A stretch of 7,231 bases of DNA from Bacillota bacterium (lineage in GTDB: Bacteria; Bacillota; Bacilli; Alicyclobacillales; SLC66), in assembly GCA_021799325.1 (NCBI GenBank), contig JAJZAS010000073.1, positions 1 to 7,231 on the forward strand, written 5' to 3'. A program made the position numbers and the translations under genes. Shown here in pieces: positions 1 through 5,294 of this stretch. Numbering within the stretch: the first letter of the stretch is position 1; the number at the start of each line of letters is the position of its first letter. The notes beneath the pieces are model-generated. The model saw nothing but the letters and a program-made list of their open reading frames with translations, was not told the DNA's origin and made no database searches.

Positions 1-247
1 GAATACCTCCTTTCTCGTCAAATCCCGCGTAGCGGCGTTTGCTCGAAACCGCAAGCAAATTGTGCAACTCGTCAATCGATTGTTTTTTGAAGATGAACAC
101 AAGCTGGCGCGGATGAAGGAACACACAAAAAACATCCAAAAAAGCACGGCGGCAACCGATATTGCCAGAATCCTTTTCGAGGTGGAAAGCCAACCCATCC
201 TCGACACGGAATCGATACCGGAGCACTACTACGCGGAGCAGTCATGA
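1..247 (+). CDS. C-terminal end of an unidentified protein (5' end outside window)
   Basis: The frame beginning at base 2 is open from the window edge to a TGA at 245-247, giving about 81 visible residues. The GTG at 62 is only an internal valine, since the same frame continues upstream without a stop. The visible part is hydrophilic and charged, with an Arg/Lys-rich helix (around RNRKQIVQLVNRLFFEDEHK) and an acidic end, and no membrane segment. Its stop overlaps the ATG of the MFS gene as ATGA, so the two are probably translationally coupled in one operon with the deacetylase. I do not recognise a domain in this fragment. From the context (transporter plus polysaccharide deacetylase, and the ykoN-ykoP neighbourhood of Bacillus) a glycosyltransferase C-terminus is possible, but that is a guess from context. 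Coding status is fairly sure; function is unknown. Confidence 0.65.
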   Translation, partial: NTSFLVKSRVAAFARNRKQIVQLVNRLFFEDEHKLARMKEHTKNIQKSTAATDIARILFEVESQPILDTESIPEHYYAEQS

Positions 248-1446
248 CCGCACTGATCAAATCTTTACGAACTTCGTCATCCCCCCGCTACATTCCACTT
301 GTTGCGGGGGTTGAATTTGTCCGTAGCGCGCTCATGCTGGTATTGCTACCTTGGTTTGGCGTGCACTTCCTCGGTCTCTCCATGGCGGTGGTTGGCATTG
401 CCATCAGCGCTCACTACCTGTTTGACAATGCGTTGCGTCCGTTTTTTGGCTATCTGGCGGATGCCATCGGCGCCAAAGTGCTTTTATCTGGCGGCCTTCT
501 TATAAGTGGTGCAGCAATGGTCTTGATGGTGGCAAGCCGCAGCCCCGTAGCCTTGGTTGTCGCCACTGCCCTCTTTGGCATCGGCACCTCCTCGCTTTGG
601 CCTGTCGTGATCAGCCGACTGACTCGCGAAATCGAGGAAGGGCAGCGGGCGAAGTCCCTCAGCACCGTCTATGCCGCCTGGATGATCGCAAGCGGGTGCG
701 GCACCGTATTTGCCACTGTTCTCGGTCGTTCCTCTCTCGCCGTGGCATTACCCCTATTAACGGCAGTGATCCTCGCAAGTGGAGCCTATGCCCTTGTCAT
801 CAAAATGGAGGGAATGGGCGCGGTCTCTTTTCATTTCTCCCGAATTATGCAAAACTGGGGACAAGACTGGAGAACACTTTTTGTTCATCTTCAGGCGTCC
901 AAGTGGTTATTCCCCGGCATGTACGTGCAAACACTGGCGATCGGGCTACTCATACCGGTTTTTTCTCCCTACGCCAAAATTGTCCTGCACGATCGCCCGA
1001 TAGAAGTGACCATTGCCATGCTCCTTGTGGGCGGTGCGGCGGTAAGCACCCTGCCGCTATTTGGTCGGCTCGTCGATCGCTTGGGTTCGCGACCATTTCT
1101 CATTAGCGGGTACCTTGGCGCAGGCATATCGGTCGCTTTTTTTACGCTGCAGACGAGGTTCTGGGAAGCGATGATGGCGCTCCTATTTGCGGGTGTCTTT
1201 TATGCGATGATTCTGCCTGCCTGGAATAGTGTGCTGGATCAGGCGGTGAGCGAAGAGTGGCGGGCGGCGATGTGGGGATTTTTCATGATGGTGGAGGGAC
1301 TCGGGACAGCAACAGGACCACTTCTCAGCGGTGAACTCTGGGTCGTAGGTGGTCCGCATGCGCCATTTTGGGGAACGGCGATCATCGTCACCTTGATGGC
1401 GGTCCTATATGCGCTGTTGCGCCATCCCGCACTTGTGCGCCGCTAG
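244..1446 (+). CDS. Major facilitator superfamily (MFS) transporter
   Basis: This is a 400-residue integral membrane protein of normal MFS size, with alternating hydrophobic stretches consistent with about 12 transmembrane helices. Two copies of the MFS motif A loop are visible: GYLADAIGAK at residues 69-78 (between helices 2 and 3) and GRLVDRLGSR at 274-283 (between helices 8 and 9), which mark the two pseudo-symmetrical halves. A longer polar stretch at about 190-220 fits the central cytoplasmic loop. The ATG at 244 overlaps the upstream stop (ATGA), and a GGAG lies about 5 nt before it, supporting coupled translation. The family moves small solutes, usually by proton coupling. The substrate cannot be read from sequence, but the deacetylase downstream suggests a lipid/sugar precursor or an efflux role linked to the envelope. 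Family assignment is confident; substrate is unknown. Confidence 0.92.
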   Translation: MTALIKSLRTSSSPRYIPLVAGVEFVRSALMLVLLPWFGVHFLGLSMAVVGIAISAHYLFDNALRPFFGYLADAIGAKVLLSGGLLISGAAMVLMVASRSPVALVVATALFGIGTSSLWPVVISRLTREIEEGQRAKSLSTVYAAWMIASGCGTVFATVLGRSSLAVALPLLTAVILASGAYALVIKMEGMGAVSFHFSRIMQNWGQDWRTLFVHLQASKWLFPGMYVQTLAIGLLIPVFSPYAKIVLHDRPIEVTIAMLLVGGAAVSTLPLFGRLVDRLGSRPFLISGYLGAGISVAFFTLQTRFWEAMMALLFAGVFYAMILPAWNSVLDQAVSEEWRAAMWGFFMMVEGLGTATGPLLSGELWVVGGPHAPFWGTAIIVTLMAVLYALLRHPALVRR

Positions 1447-1468
1447 TTTTGGGAAGGATGAGACACCT

Positions 1469-2935
1469 TTGCTTACGCTGGCGATTATTTTGGTCATTAT
1501 TCTAATTATTTTATGGGCGGTTTATGGGCCGATTACAGAAGGAATTCTGGATCTTTTTCGCATCCGTTCGGTCTATCACGGTAACGAGACTACGCGAAAC
1601 ATCACGCTCACGTTTGACGATGGGCCTGATCCCCGCTATACGCCGCAACTCTTAGCACTCTTAAAAAAGTACGAGGCGAAGGCGGTTTTTTTTGTCATCG
1701 GCGAAAAAGCGAAGGCACACCCGGACCTGATCCGGCAGATTCTCGACGAGGGCCATCGCATTGGCAACCACACGTATCACCACGTCAATTCCTGGTTTGT
1801 TCCCCCTTGGCGGTTAAAAAAAGAAATCATGGCCACGAATCAAGTGATAGAAGCGATTACGGGGGAACCGGTGCGGTATTTCCGCTCGCCCTGGGGAAGA
1901 TTGACCATGTGGACGCATCACTTTACGAAGCAACTTGGCATGGTCACGGTGCTCTATTCACACGTCGCGAAAGACTGGCGGCGCAACCAAAGGCCGGAAG
2001 ATCTCTATGCGCGGGTGGCAGGCAGCATTGGCGGCGGTGCCATTGTGCTTTTGCATGATGGGGGCGGCGCGGAAGGGGCACCGGACAACACGCTGAAGGC
2101 GATGGAAACCTTGCTCCCGCATTTGAAGAAAATTGGCCTCTCGTGTCACTTTGACGCGATCGATCAGGGTGTCAAGCAGCTGCAAGAGCCAAAGTTTCAG
2201 TATACGCGCGCGAGTCAGCGAATCATTATTCCGCTTTGGCTGATCTGGGAGCGGTATTTTGATCACAAGTACCATGTGTATCCAATGAGTCGTTTGTTTC
2301 GCTTAAGCGTTGTACCGTGGCGTTTTGGCCATCGGGAGGTGCGCTACGCGCCTACTTCAGCTTCGGCTAATGCAGCAACTTCATCGGCGGCGCAAGGCGC
2401 GGTGGAAGCGGCAGCCACGCAACCCTCTATACCAGCGCAGGAACCTGACTCGGGCGAGGTGGCCTCGCAGCAACCACTCTCTTTGCGGATTGAGAGCGGT
2501 TCACCGATGGTGGAAATACATACGCAAAATATCACACTGCAGGAGTTCGTCCACATCGAGTCTCCGGAGCGGATGGCGGTGTATTCCTTAAAGGTGTTTC
2601 GTGACAGCATGCACGATGTGGCACACGCGTTGATTTTTGATGAGCGATTTCAGGAGGCAAAAGGCGTATTCGGCATGACGCTTTTGCATCGGGGCGTGGA
2701 CCGGCTGGGATTTCATTTAGAAGAAGTGGAGCCGACTCCAATGAACCGGTGGGTGACGAAGCTGCTTGTCTTTATCATGGTGATGTACCACCCGCAGGGT
2801 CGCAAGCGGCTCGATAAGGGGCGTCAAGAGATGCGACCGAAACTCGTATGGATGACTAGGGAGGAACTGATCGGCAGGTATTATAAGGGGGAAGTGCCAC
2901 TGAGAAGGGACTTGCCACAAAAGGATCCCGAGTGA
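1469..2935 (+). CDS. Membrane-anchored polysaccharide deacetylase (NodB/CE4) with C-terminal YkoP-like domain
   Basis: This is a predicted metal-dependent deacetylase of N-acetylated or O-acetylated glycans (carbohydrate esterase family 4). I prefer the TTG at 1469 (488 aa): it puts the hydrophobic anchor (LTLAIILVIILIILWAVYG) right at the N-terminus, follows GGGAAGG at 1451-1457, and lies just after the MFS stop. An ATG at 1409 would add 20 residues overlapping the MFS gene. All CE4 motifs are present, numbered from the TTG: TFDDGPD 48-54, HTYHH 101-105, RSPWG 139-143, DW 169-170 and LLHDGGG with His196. An Ala/Ser-rich segment follows at about 291-338. The C-terminal part at about 339-475 (GMTLLHRGVDRLGFH, YHPQGRKRL, TREELIGRYY) resembles Bacillus YkoP, recalled from memory. 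The last residues (about KDPE) are read from DNA that in another frame encodes HicA, so the native C-terminus may have been replaced. Deacetylase is confident; the YkoP likeness is moderate. Confidence 0.9.
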   Translation: MLTLAIILVIILIILWAVYGPITEGILDLFRIRSVYHGNETTRNITLTFDDGPDPRYTPQLLALLKKYEAKAVFFVIGEKAKAHPDLIRQILDEGHRIGNHTYHHVNSWFVPPWRLKKEIMATNQVIEAITGEPVRYFRSPWGRLTMWTHHFTKQLGMVTVLYSHVAKDWRRNQRPEDLYARVAGSIGGGAIVLLHDGGGAEGAPDNTLKAMETLLPHLKKIGLSCHFDAIDQGVKQLQEPKFQYTRASQRIIIPLWLIWERYFDHKYHVYPMSRLFRLSVVPWRFGHREVRYAPTSASANAATSSAAQGAVEAAATQPSIPAQEPDSGEVASQQPLSLRIESGSPMVEIHTQNITLQEFVHIESPERMAVYSLKVFRDSMHDVAHALIFDERFQEAKGVFGMTLLHRGVDRLGFHLEEVEPTPMNRWVTKLLVFIMVMYHPQGRKRLDKGRQEMRPKLVWMTREELIGRYYKGEVPLRRDLPQKDPE

Positions 2936-3054
2936 GAGTTTATTTGAACGAGCGAATTGCTGTATTCCATCGTCCTCATCCAGAAAAGGAAATGGACAAA
3001 GCAGCAGTGAAATCACTTAGAAATTATTTGTTGGAGGCAGGTATAGAGCCATGA
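2932..3054 (+). pseudogene. hicA: 5'-truncated hicA-type mRNA interferase toxin remnant
   Basis: The frame at 2932-3054 encodes about 40 residues: VRVYLNERIAVFHRPHP, then EKEMDKAAVKSLRNYLLEAG and a short end. This matches, from memory, the C-terminal half of one HicA subfamily (GSRVRV...NG..AVFHRPHP..E.DKGAV.S.R.FL..AGV.P). The likeness already starts at about 2920 (KGSR), inside the end of the deacetylase gene, and the frame is closed by a TAA at 2884-2886. The N-terminal part, roughly the first 40 residues of the usual 80-90, is therefore absent. No ATG occurs before 2932; only the GTG at 2932 could start it. The stop overlaps the hicB ATG as ATGA, the normal hicA-hicB coupling. The remnant is presumably not an active toxin, though the overlap may still couple hicB translation. 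Confidence 0.82.
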
Positions 3055-3635
3055 TCGAATATAACGGCTATTTGGCAGAAATTGAACTGGATGATAAGGC
3101 CGAGGTGTTTCATGGAAGAGTAATTAATACAAGAGATGTCATTACTTTTGAAGGTACATCTATAGAAGAATTGAGACAGGCGTTCAAGGATTCTGTAGAC
3201 GACTATTTTGAATTTTGCAAAGAACTGGGTCAGGAACCTGAAAAACCTTACTCAGGGAAATTTTTAGTCCGATTGGACCCTAAAGAGCATCGGCAAGTCG
3301 CTTTAGCCGCTAAAATTTCCGGTAAGAGTCTGAATTCATGGGTAGTTGAAAAGTTACTTCACGCTGCCAGCAAAGAATTAGGCAAATTCGATGAGTTAGC
3401 AGCAACAAGAGCAGATAACGAATCTTCATTCGACAACTCTCTCTTGCCTGTAACTGCATTAACTACTAACGATACAAGAAAGGTATCACTGGAGGAAGAT
3501 AGAAAATCTCATAGCAGTTTATCTAGAAAAACGGGGTCTTTTATTGGACATCTGGTAGGAGCTACGGCGGCCACTAATAAATCATCAGTTCAATCACAAA
3601 AACCGCAAACCTCTAATCAGAAAAAAAAGAAATAA
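3051..3635 (+). CDS. hicB: HicB-family antitoxin with an unusually long C-terminal tail
   Basis: The protein has 194 residues. The first ~75 form a HicB-type partial RNase-H-like fold (MIEYNGYLAEIELDDKAEVF, then GRVINTRDVITFEG, SIEELRQAFKDSVDDYFEFC, EPEKPYSGKF). A ribbon-helix-helix DNA-binding segment follows at about 75-105 (FLVRLDPKEHRQVALAAKIS, then GKSLNSWVVEKLLHAA). In the family, HicB neutralises HicA and represses the operon. HicB proteins of this type usually stop at about 105-115 residues. Here some 85 extra residues follow, rich in Ser/Thr/Asn/Lys and ending in a lysine run, with no domain I recognise. Translation would be coupled to the truncated hicA through the ATGA overlap at 3051. 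With hicA broken it looks like an orphan antitoxin, likely dependent on read-through from the deacetylase operon. The gene is more AT-rich than 1-2900. Confidence 0.88.
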   Translation: MIEYNGYLAEIELDDKAEVFHGRVINTRDVITFEGTSIEELRQAFKDSVDDYFEFCKELGQEPEKPYSGKFLVRLDPKEHRQVALAAKISGKSLNSWVVEKLLHAASKELGKFDELAATRADNESSFDNSLLPVTALTTNDTRKVSLEEDRKSHSSLSRKTGSFIGHLVGATAATNKSSVQSQKPQTSNQKKKK

Positions 3636-3647
3636 TTCACACATCAC

Positions 3648-3953
3648 CTACAATTCTCGCTTTAAATCAACGAACACCTCAGAAACTGGACGAGAATAGT
3701 CCTCTTTTGCTTCATCCAAACCATTCTGCATTATCGCATTGAACGTGTCAGCATCCATTTCATTCCGTGCCGTTGGGTCAGCGGGAAGCGACAGGGTAAA
3801 AGGAATGCTTTTGGTCATCACAATTTGCTTATAAAGCATATTGATAACAACGGAAGCCGGAATTCCCAGTTTTGACATGATCTCTTCTGCTTTTTCCTTT
3901 AATTCTGGCTCGACACGAGCGAGAACAAAGGAAAATTCGAGAGCTCGTGCACC
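3648..3953 (-). pseudogene. DinJ/RelB-family antitoxin that has lost its start codon
   Basis: Read on the - strand, the frame after the TAA at 3954-3956 encodes about 100 residues: GARALEFSFVLARVEPELKE, then KAEEIMSKLGIPASVVINML, YKQIVMTKSIPFTLSLP, and an end with SEVFVDLKREL. This is the RelB/DinJ pattern: an N-terminal beta strand plus helices of a ribbon-helix-helix domain, then a toxin-binding C-terminus. There is no ATG, GTG or TTG before the internal ATG at 3876-3878. Starting there (76 aa) would remove the DNA-contacting strand. The 5' end is fused to the 3' end of the AbrB gene, overlapping it by about 55 nt in a different frame. No RelE/YafQ-type toxin follows; only 12 nt separate its stop from the convergent hicB stop. 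It is probably a decayed antitoxin, although a 76-residue toxin-binding fragment could still be made. Confidence 0.8.
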
Positions 3954-4159
3954 TTATACTCATGCAGCGCTTCTTCTGACAACGCATCAAATGGGTTTTC
4001 GCCTTTCAGAATGTATAACCCATGCTTATCTTGGCGAAGATACACAATATCGTCTGGTTCCCAATGCAATTCCTTCCGCACTTCAAGCGGCAAAGAGAGT
4101 CTGCCACAGTCATCTAACCGTAGCGGCGTTTCGCGCTTTTTTCGCTTCGCTGTAGCCAT
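3899..4159 (-). CDS. AbrB/MazE-type swapped-hairpin antitoxin or regulator with altered C-terminus
   Basis: The protein has 86 residues. A basic N-terminus (MATAKRKKRE) is followed by an AbrB-like DNA-binding hairpin at about residues 11-55 (LRLDDCGRLSLPLEVRKELH, then WEPDDIVYLRQDKHGLYILK) and an acidic helical tail (NPFDALSEEALHEYK), the usual layout of antitoxins that repress their operon and wrap a MazF- or PIN-type toxin. After HEYK the sequence turns into VHELSNFPLFSLVSSQN, which does not look like the family. This DNA is the beginning of the DinJ-type gene read in the wrong frame, so the natural C-terminus was lost at a junction near 3940-3950. A run of seven Gs at 4162-4168 just before the ATG serves as Shine-Dalgarno. 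No toxin partner is present. The DNA-binding part may still function; the toxin-binding part is doubtful. Confidence 0.78.
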   Translation of the reverse strand: MATAKRKKRETPLRLDDCGRLSLPLEVRKELHWEPDDIVYLRQDKHGLYILKGENPFDALSEEALHEYKVHELSNFPLFSLVSSQN

Positions 4160-4181
4160 TGCCCCCCCGTAATGGGTAATA

Positions 4182-4330
4182 CCCTCACATCAATCTCTAA
4201 CTCCGGAAACACAGTGGCACAAAGCTTATCCCCCGCCTTGTACTCACTTTCCATCAAGCGAAATCCCATCCCATCATGCAAGTACACATTGATCGTCTGT
4301 TCCTCCGGATCGACAATCCAGTATTTCTTC
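4182..4330 (-). pseudogene. Internal fragment of a Uma2-family gene
   Basis: On the - strand this stretch encodes KKYWIVDPEEQTINVYLHDG, then MGFRLMESEYKAGDKLC and ATVFPELEIDVR, which is the C-terminal part of the Uma2-family protein at 5290-5850. It lacks the N-terminal ~140 residues with most of the PD-(D/E)XK active site, and also lacks the final EVFW and stop. The frame runs on into unrelated sequence to a stop at 4114-4116. Upstream it joins directly, at 4330/4331, to an AbrB-type remnant in the same frame. A GTG at 4336-4338 could start a 74-residue chimera, but there is no reason to think it functions. Confidence 0.85.
4182..4330. repeat. 149-bp direct repeat, copy 1 (matches 5304-5452)
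   Basis: By eye, 4182-4330 aligns without gaps to 5304-5452 at a constant offset of 1122 bp, with about 9 mismatches in 149 positions (about 94% identity). Similarity ends abruptly on both sides. The copies are in the same orientation and flank mazE-mazF. Confidence 0.93.
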
Positions 4331-4459
4331 AAAATCACAATTCTTCCTTTTTCACCCTCAATAAAAAGCAGCCTTATCCCCTACATCCATACTCAGCCAT
4401 TCCCTAATGCCTTTAGGAATCCTGAATTTGAAGTGCTGATCACCTGATGAGTGTTTCAA
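4331..4459 (-). pseudogene. Frameshifted AbrB/MazE-family antitoxin remnant
   Basis: Just after mazF on the - strand, the frame reads HFKFRIPKGIREWLSMDVGD, then KAAFY and a TGA at 4360-4362. One frame over, the text continues as FIEGEKGRIVILKK. Joined, the two pieces form a recognisable AbrB-type hairpin domain (K-F-x-I-R-I-P-K-x-I-R-E-W-L...D-V-G-D-K...G-R-I-V-I). The break lies at a five-base T run (A run at 4363-4367 on the + strand); removing one T restores the reading frame. A TTG at 4457-4459 is a conceivable start inside the mazF 3' end, but there is no convincing ribosome site. After the last KK it enters the Uma2 fragment in frame. Whether the frameshift is biological or a homopolymer sequencing error cannot be told here. 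Confidence 0.7.
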
Positions 4460-4784
4460 TTCGAGCAAGAACATCATCTAAAAAATCGTAATATTCATTT
4501 TCAAAAGAGTGGACCAATTGCACTTGTCGTACTTTCCAGTCAACACTTTTCAATTGATCAGCCAGCACTACTCCGCTAATCGATACGTCCGTAGGCAAAG
4601 GAACTTCAAATGGGTAAATCTTAACCTTGCTGGTGATAGGGCACACAAGAGCCAACCCACTTTTTTGATTGTAATCCCTAGGCGAAACCACAAGTGCCGG
4701 CCTTCGCCCAGATTGTTCATGTCCAACTTGAGGATTAAAGTTAAGTGTTACAAAATCCCCTCGTCCTGGAATATAAGTCACCAA
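4440..4784 (-). CDS. mazF: MazF-type mRNA interferase toxin
   Basis: This 114-residue protein closely follows the E. coli MazF layout: an N-terminal strand and loop (YIPGRGDFVTLNFNPQVGHE), then QSGRRPALVVSPRDYNQKSG, the core CPITSKVKIYPFEVPLP, and the strand pair ISGVVLADQLKSVDWKVRQ, ending in a helix (DFLDDVLARIETLIR). Conserved family positions are visible: the RRPALV segment with its Arg, the Thr in CPITSK, and the D-Q-x-K-S-x-D-W motif. The family cleaves single-stranded RNA sequence-specifically and is held inactive by MazE. The start is TTG at 4782-4784 or the adjacent GTG at 4779-4781. Both overlap the mazE stop, so translation is coupled, and AGGGG lies a few bases upstream. Full length and intact motifs suggest this is the only complete toxin in the window. 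Confidence 0.94.
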   Translation of the reverse strand: MVTYIPGRGDFVTLNFNPQVGHEQSGRRPALVVSPRDYNQKSGLALVCPITSKVKIYPFEVPLPTDVSISGVVLADQLKSVDWKVRQVQLVHSFENEYYDFLDDVLARIETLIR

Positions 4785-5035
4785 ATTTCATCCCCTACCG
4801 GATCGCCCCAATCCATCTCACCGTGATGTTTCTCGGGGTCTTGTGGCATTTTGGCAAGTAGTTCTTTGAGTGAATACTTCTTGGGTCGCTGGAGACGTCG
4901 AATGATGATTTCCTGAGTTTCTGGCGATAAAATAATTTCTACAGAAGTTCCATCATGAATGTTGGTACCATCTGCAAACGCTTTAGGAATACGTATTCCT
5001 ACACTATTCCCCCATTTTTTTGCCTTCGTTTGCAC
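4778..5035 (-). CDS. mazE: MazE antitoxin (AbrB-type DNA-binding N-terminus)
   Basis: The N-terminal half is a MazE/AbrB swapped-hairpin domain (QTKAKKWGNSVGIRIPKAF, then a D-G-T-S-V-E-I-I-L strand). The C-terminal half (LKELLAKMPQ through WGDPVGDEIW) is acidic and Trp-containing, as expected for the segment that blocks MazF. I prefer the GTG at 5033-5035 (85 aa) over the ATG at 5042-5044 (88 aa). The G-rich ribosome site (AAGGGG, GGG) directly touches that ATG but is well placed for the GTG, and MazE proteins typically begin MQT-x-x-x-KWGNS. The stop overlaps the mazF start. By family analogy the MazE-MazF complex represses its own promoter, and a fitting palindromic site lies upstream at 5111-5129. 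Confidence 0.92.
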   Translation of the reverse strand: MQTKAKKWGNSVGIRIPKAFADGTNIHDGTSVEIILSPETQEIIIRRLQRPKKYSLKELLAKMPQDPEKHHGEMDWGDPVGDEIW

Positions 5036-5110
5036 GTCACCCATCCCCTTGTTTGGATCTTAACTTTTGAGTTCTTTTAGGTTAATGGTGTAAATTCATC
5101 AAGATTTTTT

Positions 5111-5148
5111 GTATATACATAGTATATACTTTTTTAATTCAAATACAA
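5111..5148 (-). promoter_or_regulatory. Candidate mazEF promoter with overlapping palindromic operator
   Basis: Two copies of the self-complementary octamer GTATATAC (5111-5118 and 5122-5129) are separated by 3 bp, giving GTATATACATAGTATATAC, a 19-bp inverted repeat imperfect only at its centre. On the - strand a -10-like TATACT (5121-5126) lies inside it. A weak -35-like TTGTAT (5143-5148) sits 16 bp upstream. An operator covering the -10 box, upstream of mazE, is what autoregulation by MazE-MazF would require. The role is inferred; the palindrome is seen directly. Confidence 0.6.
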
Positions 5149-5243
5149 TCCCACCTCCCCAAATTGAACGGTGACAACAGACAATATCGGGGTATAGTTG
5201 TAATATTTCGAATTCTATTCGAACAACATCAAACTAAAAAAAT

Positions 5244-5255
5244 CGTATGCATACG
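5244..5255. other. Perfect 12-bp palindrome in the uma2-mazE intergenic region
   Basis: CGTATGCATACG is self-complementary over all 12 bases. A second palindrome, TATCGATA, lies at 5259-5266, and a T-rich stretch follows on the - strand. The region 5045-5289 between uma2 and mazE otherwise holds the mazEF promoter/operator and no gene I can support. It could be a protein-binding site: it shares GTAT...ATAC with the mazE operator octamers. As a terminator it would be very weak, with only a 4-bp stem around a TGCA loop. Confidence 0.35.
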
Positions 5256-5271
5256 CTCTATCGATACTCGC

Positions 5272-5294
5272 GGTGAAATTTACAAGTATTCACC
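5272..5294. other. Short inverted repeat spanning the uma2 stop codon
   Basis: GGTGAA (5272-5277) and TTCACC (5289-5294) can pair as a 6-bp stem with an 11-nt loop across the uma2 TGA. No adjacent T tract makes it a convincing intrinsic terminator. Function is unknown. Confidence 0.25.

Noticed and set aside
597..1106. + strand 169-residue frame inside the MFS gene
   Set aside because: Shadow frame with no hydrophobic pattern or motif; the MFS frame explains the DNA.
1409..1468. ATG at 1409 as the deacetylase start
   Set aside because: It would overlap the MFS gene by 38 nt and put 20 unlikely residues before the membrane anchor; the TTG at 1469 has an upstream ribosome site.
3636..3660. 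Bidirectional terminator between convergent hicB and dinJ
   Set aside because: Only 12 nt separate the stops and no hairpin is visible; the A-rich run belongs to the lysine codons of hicB.
3841..4155. + strand 104-residue frame
   Set aside because: Antisense to the AbrB and DinJ coding sequences, which carry recognisable domains.
5045..5289. Intrinsic terminator or small gene between uma2 and mazE
   Set aside because: Palindromes there have only 4-6 bp stems and no proper hairpin plus T tract; no frame with a ribosome site.
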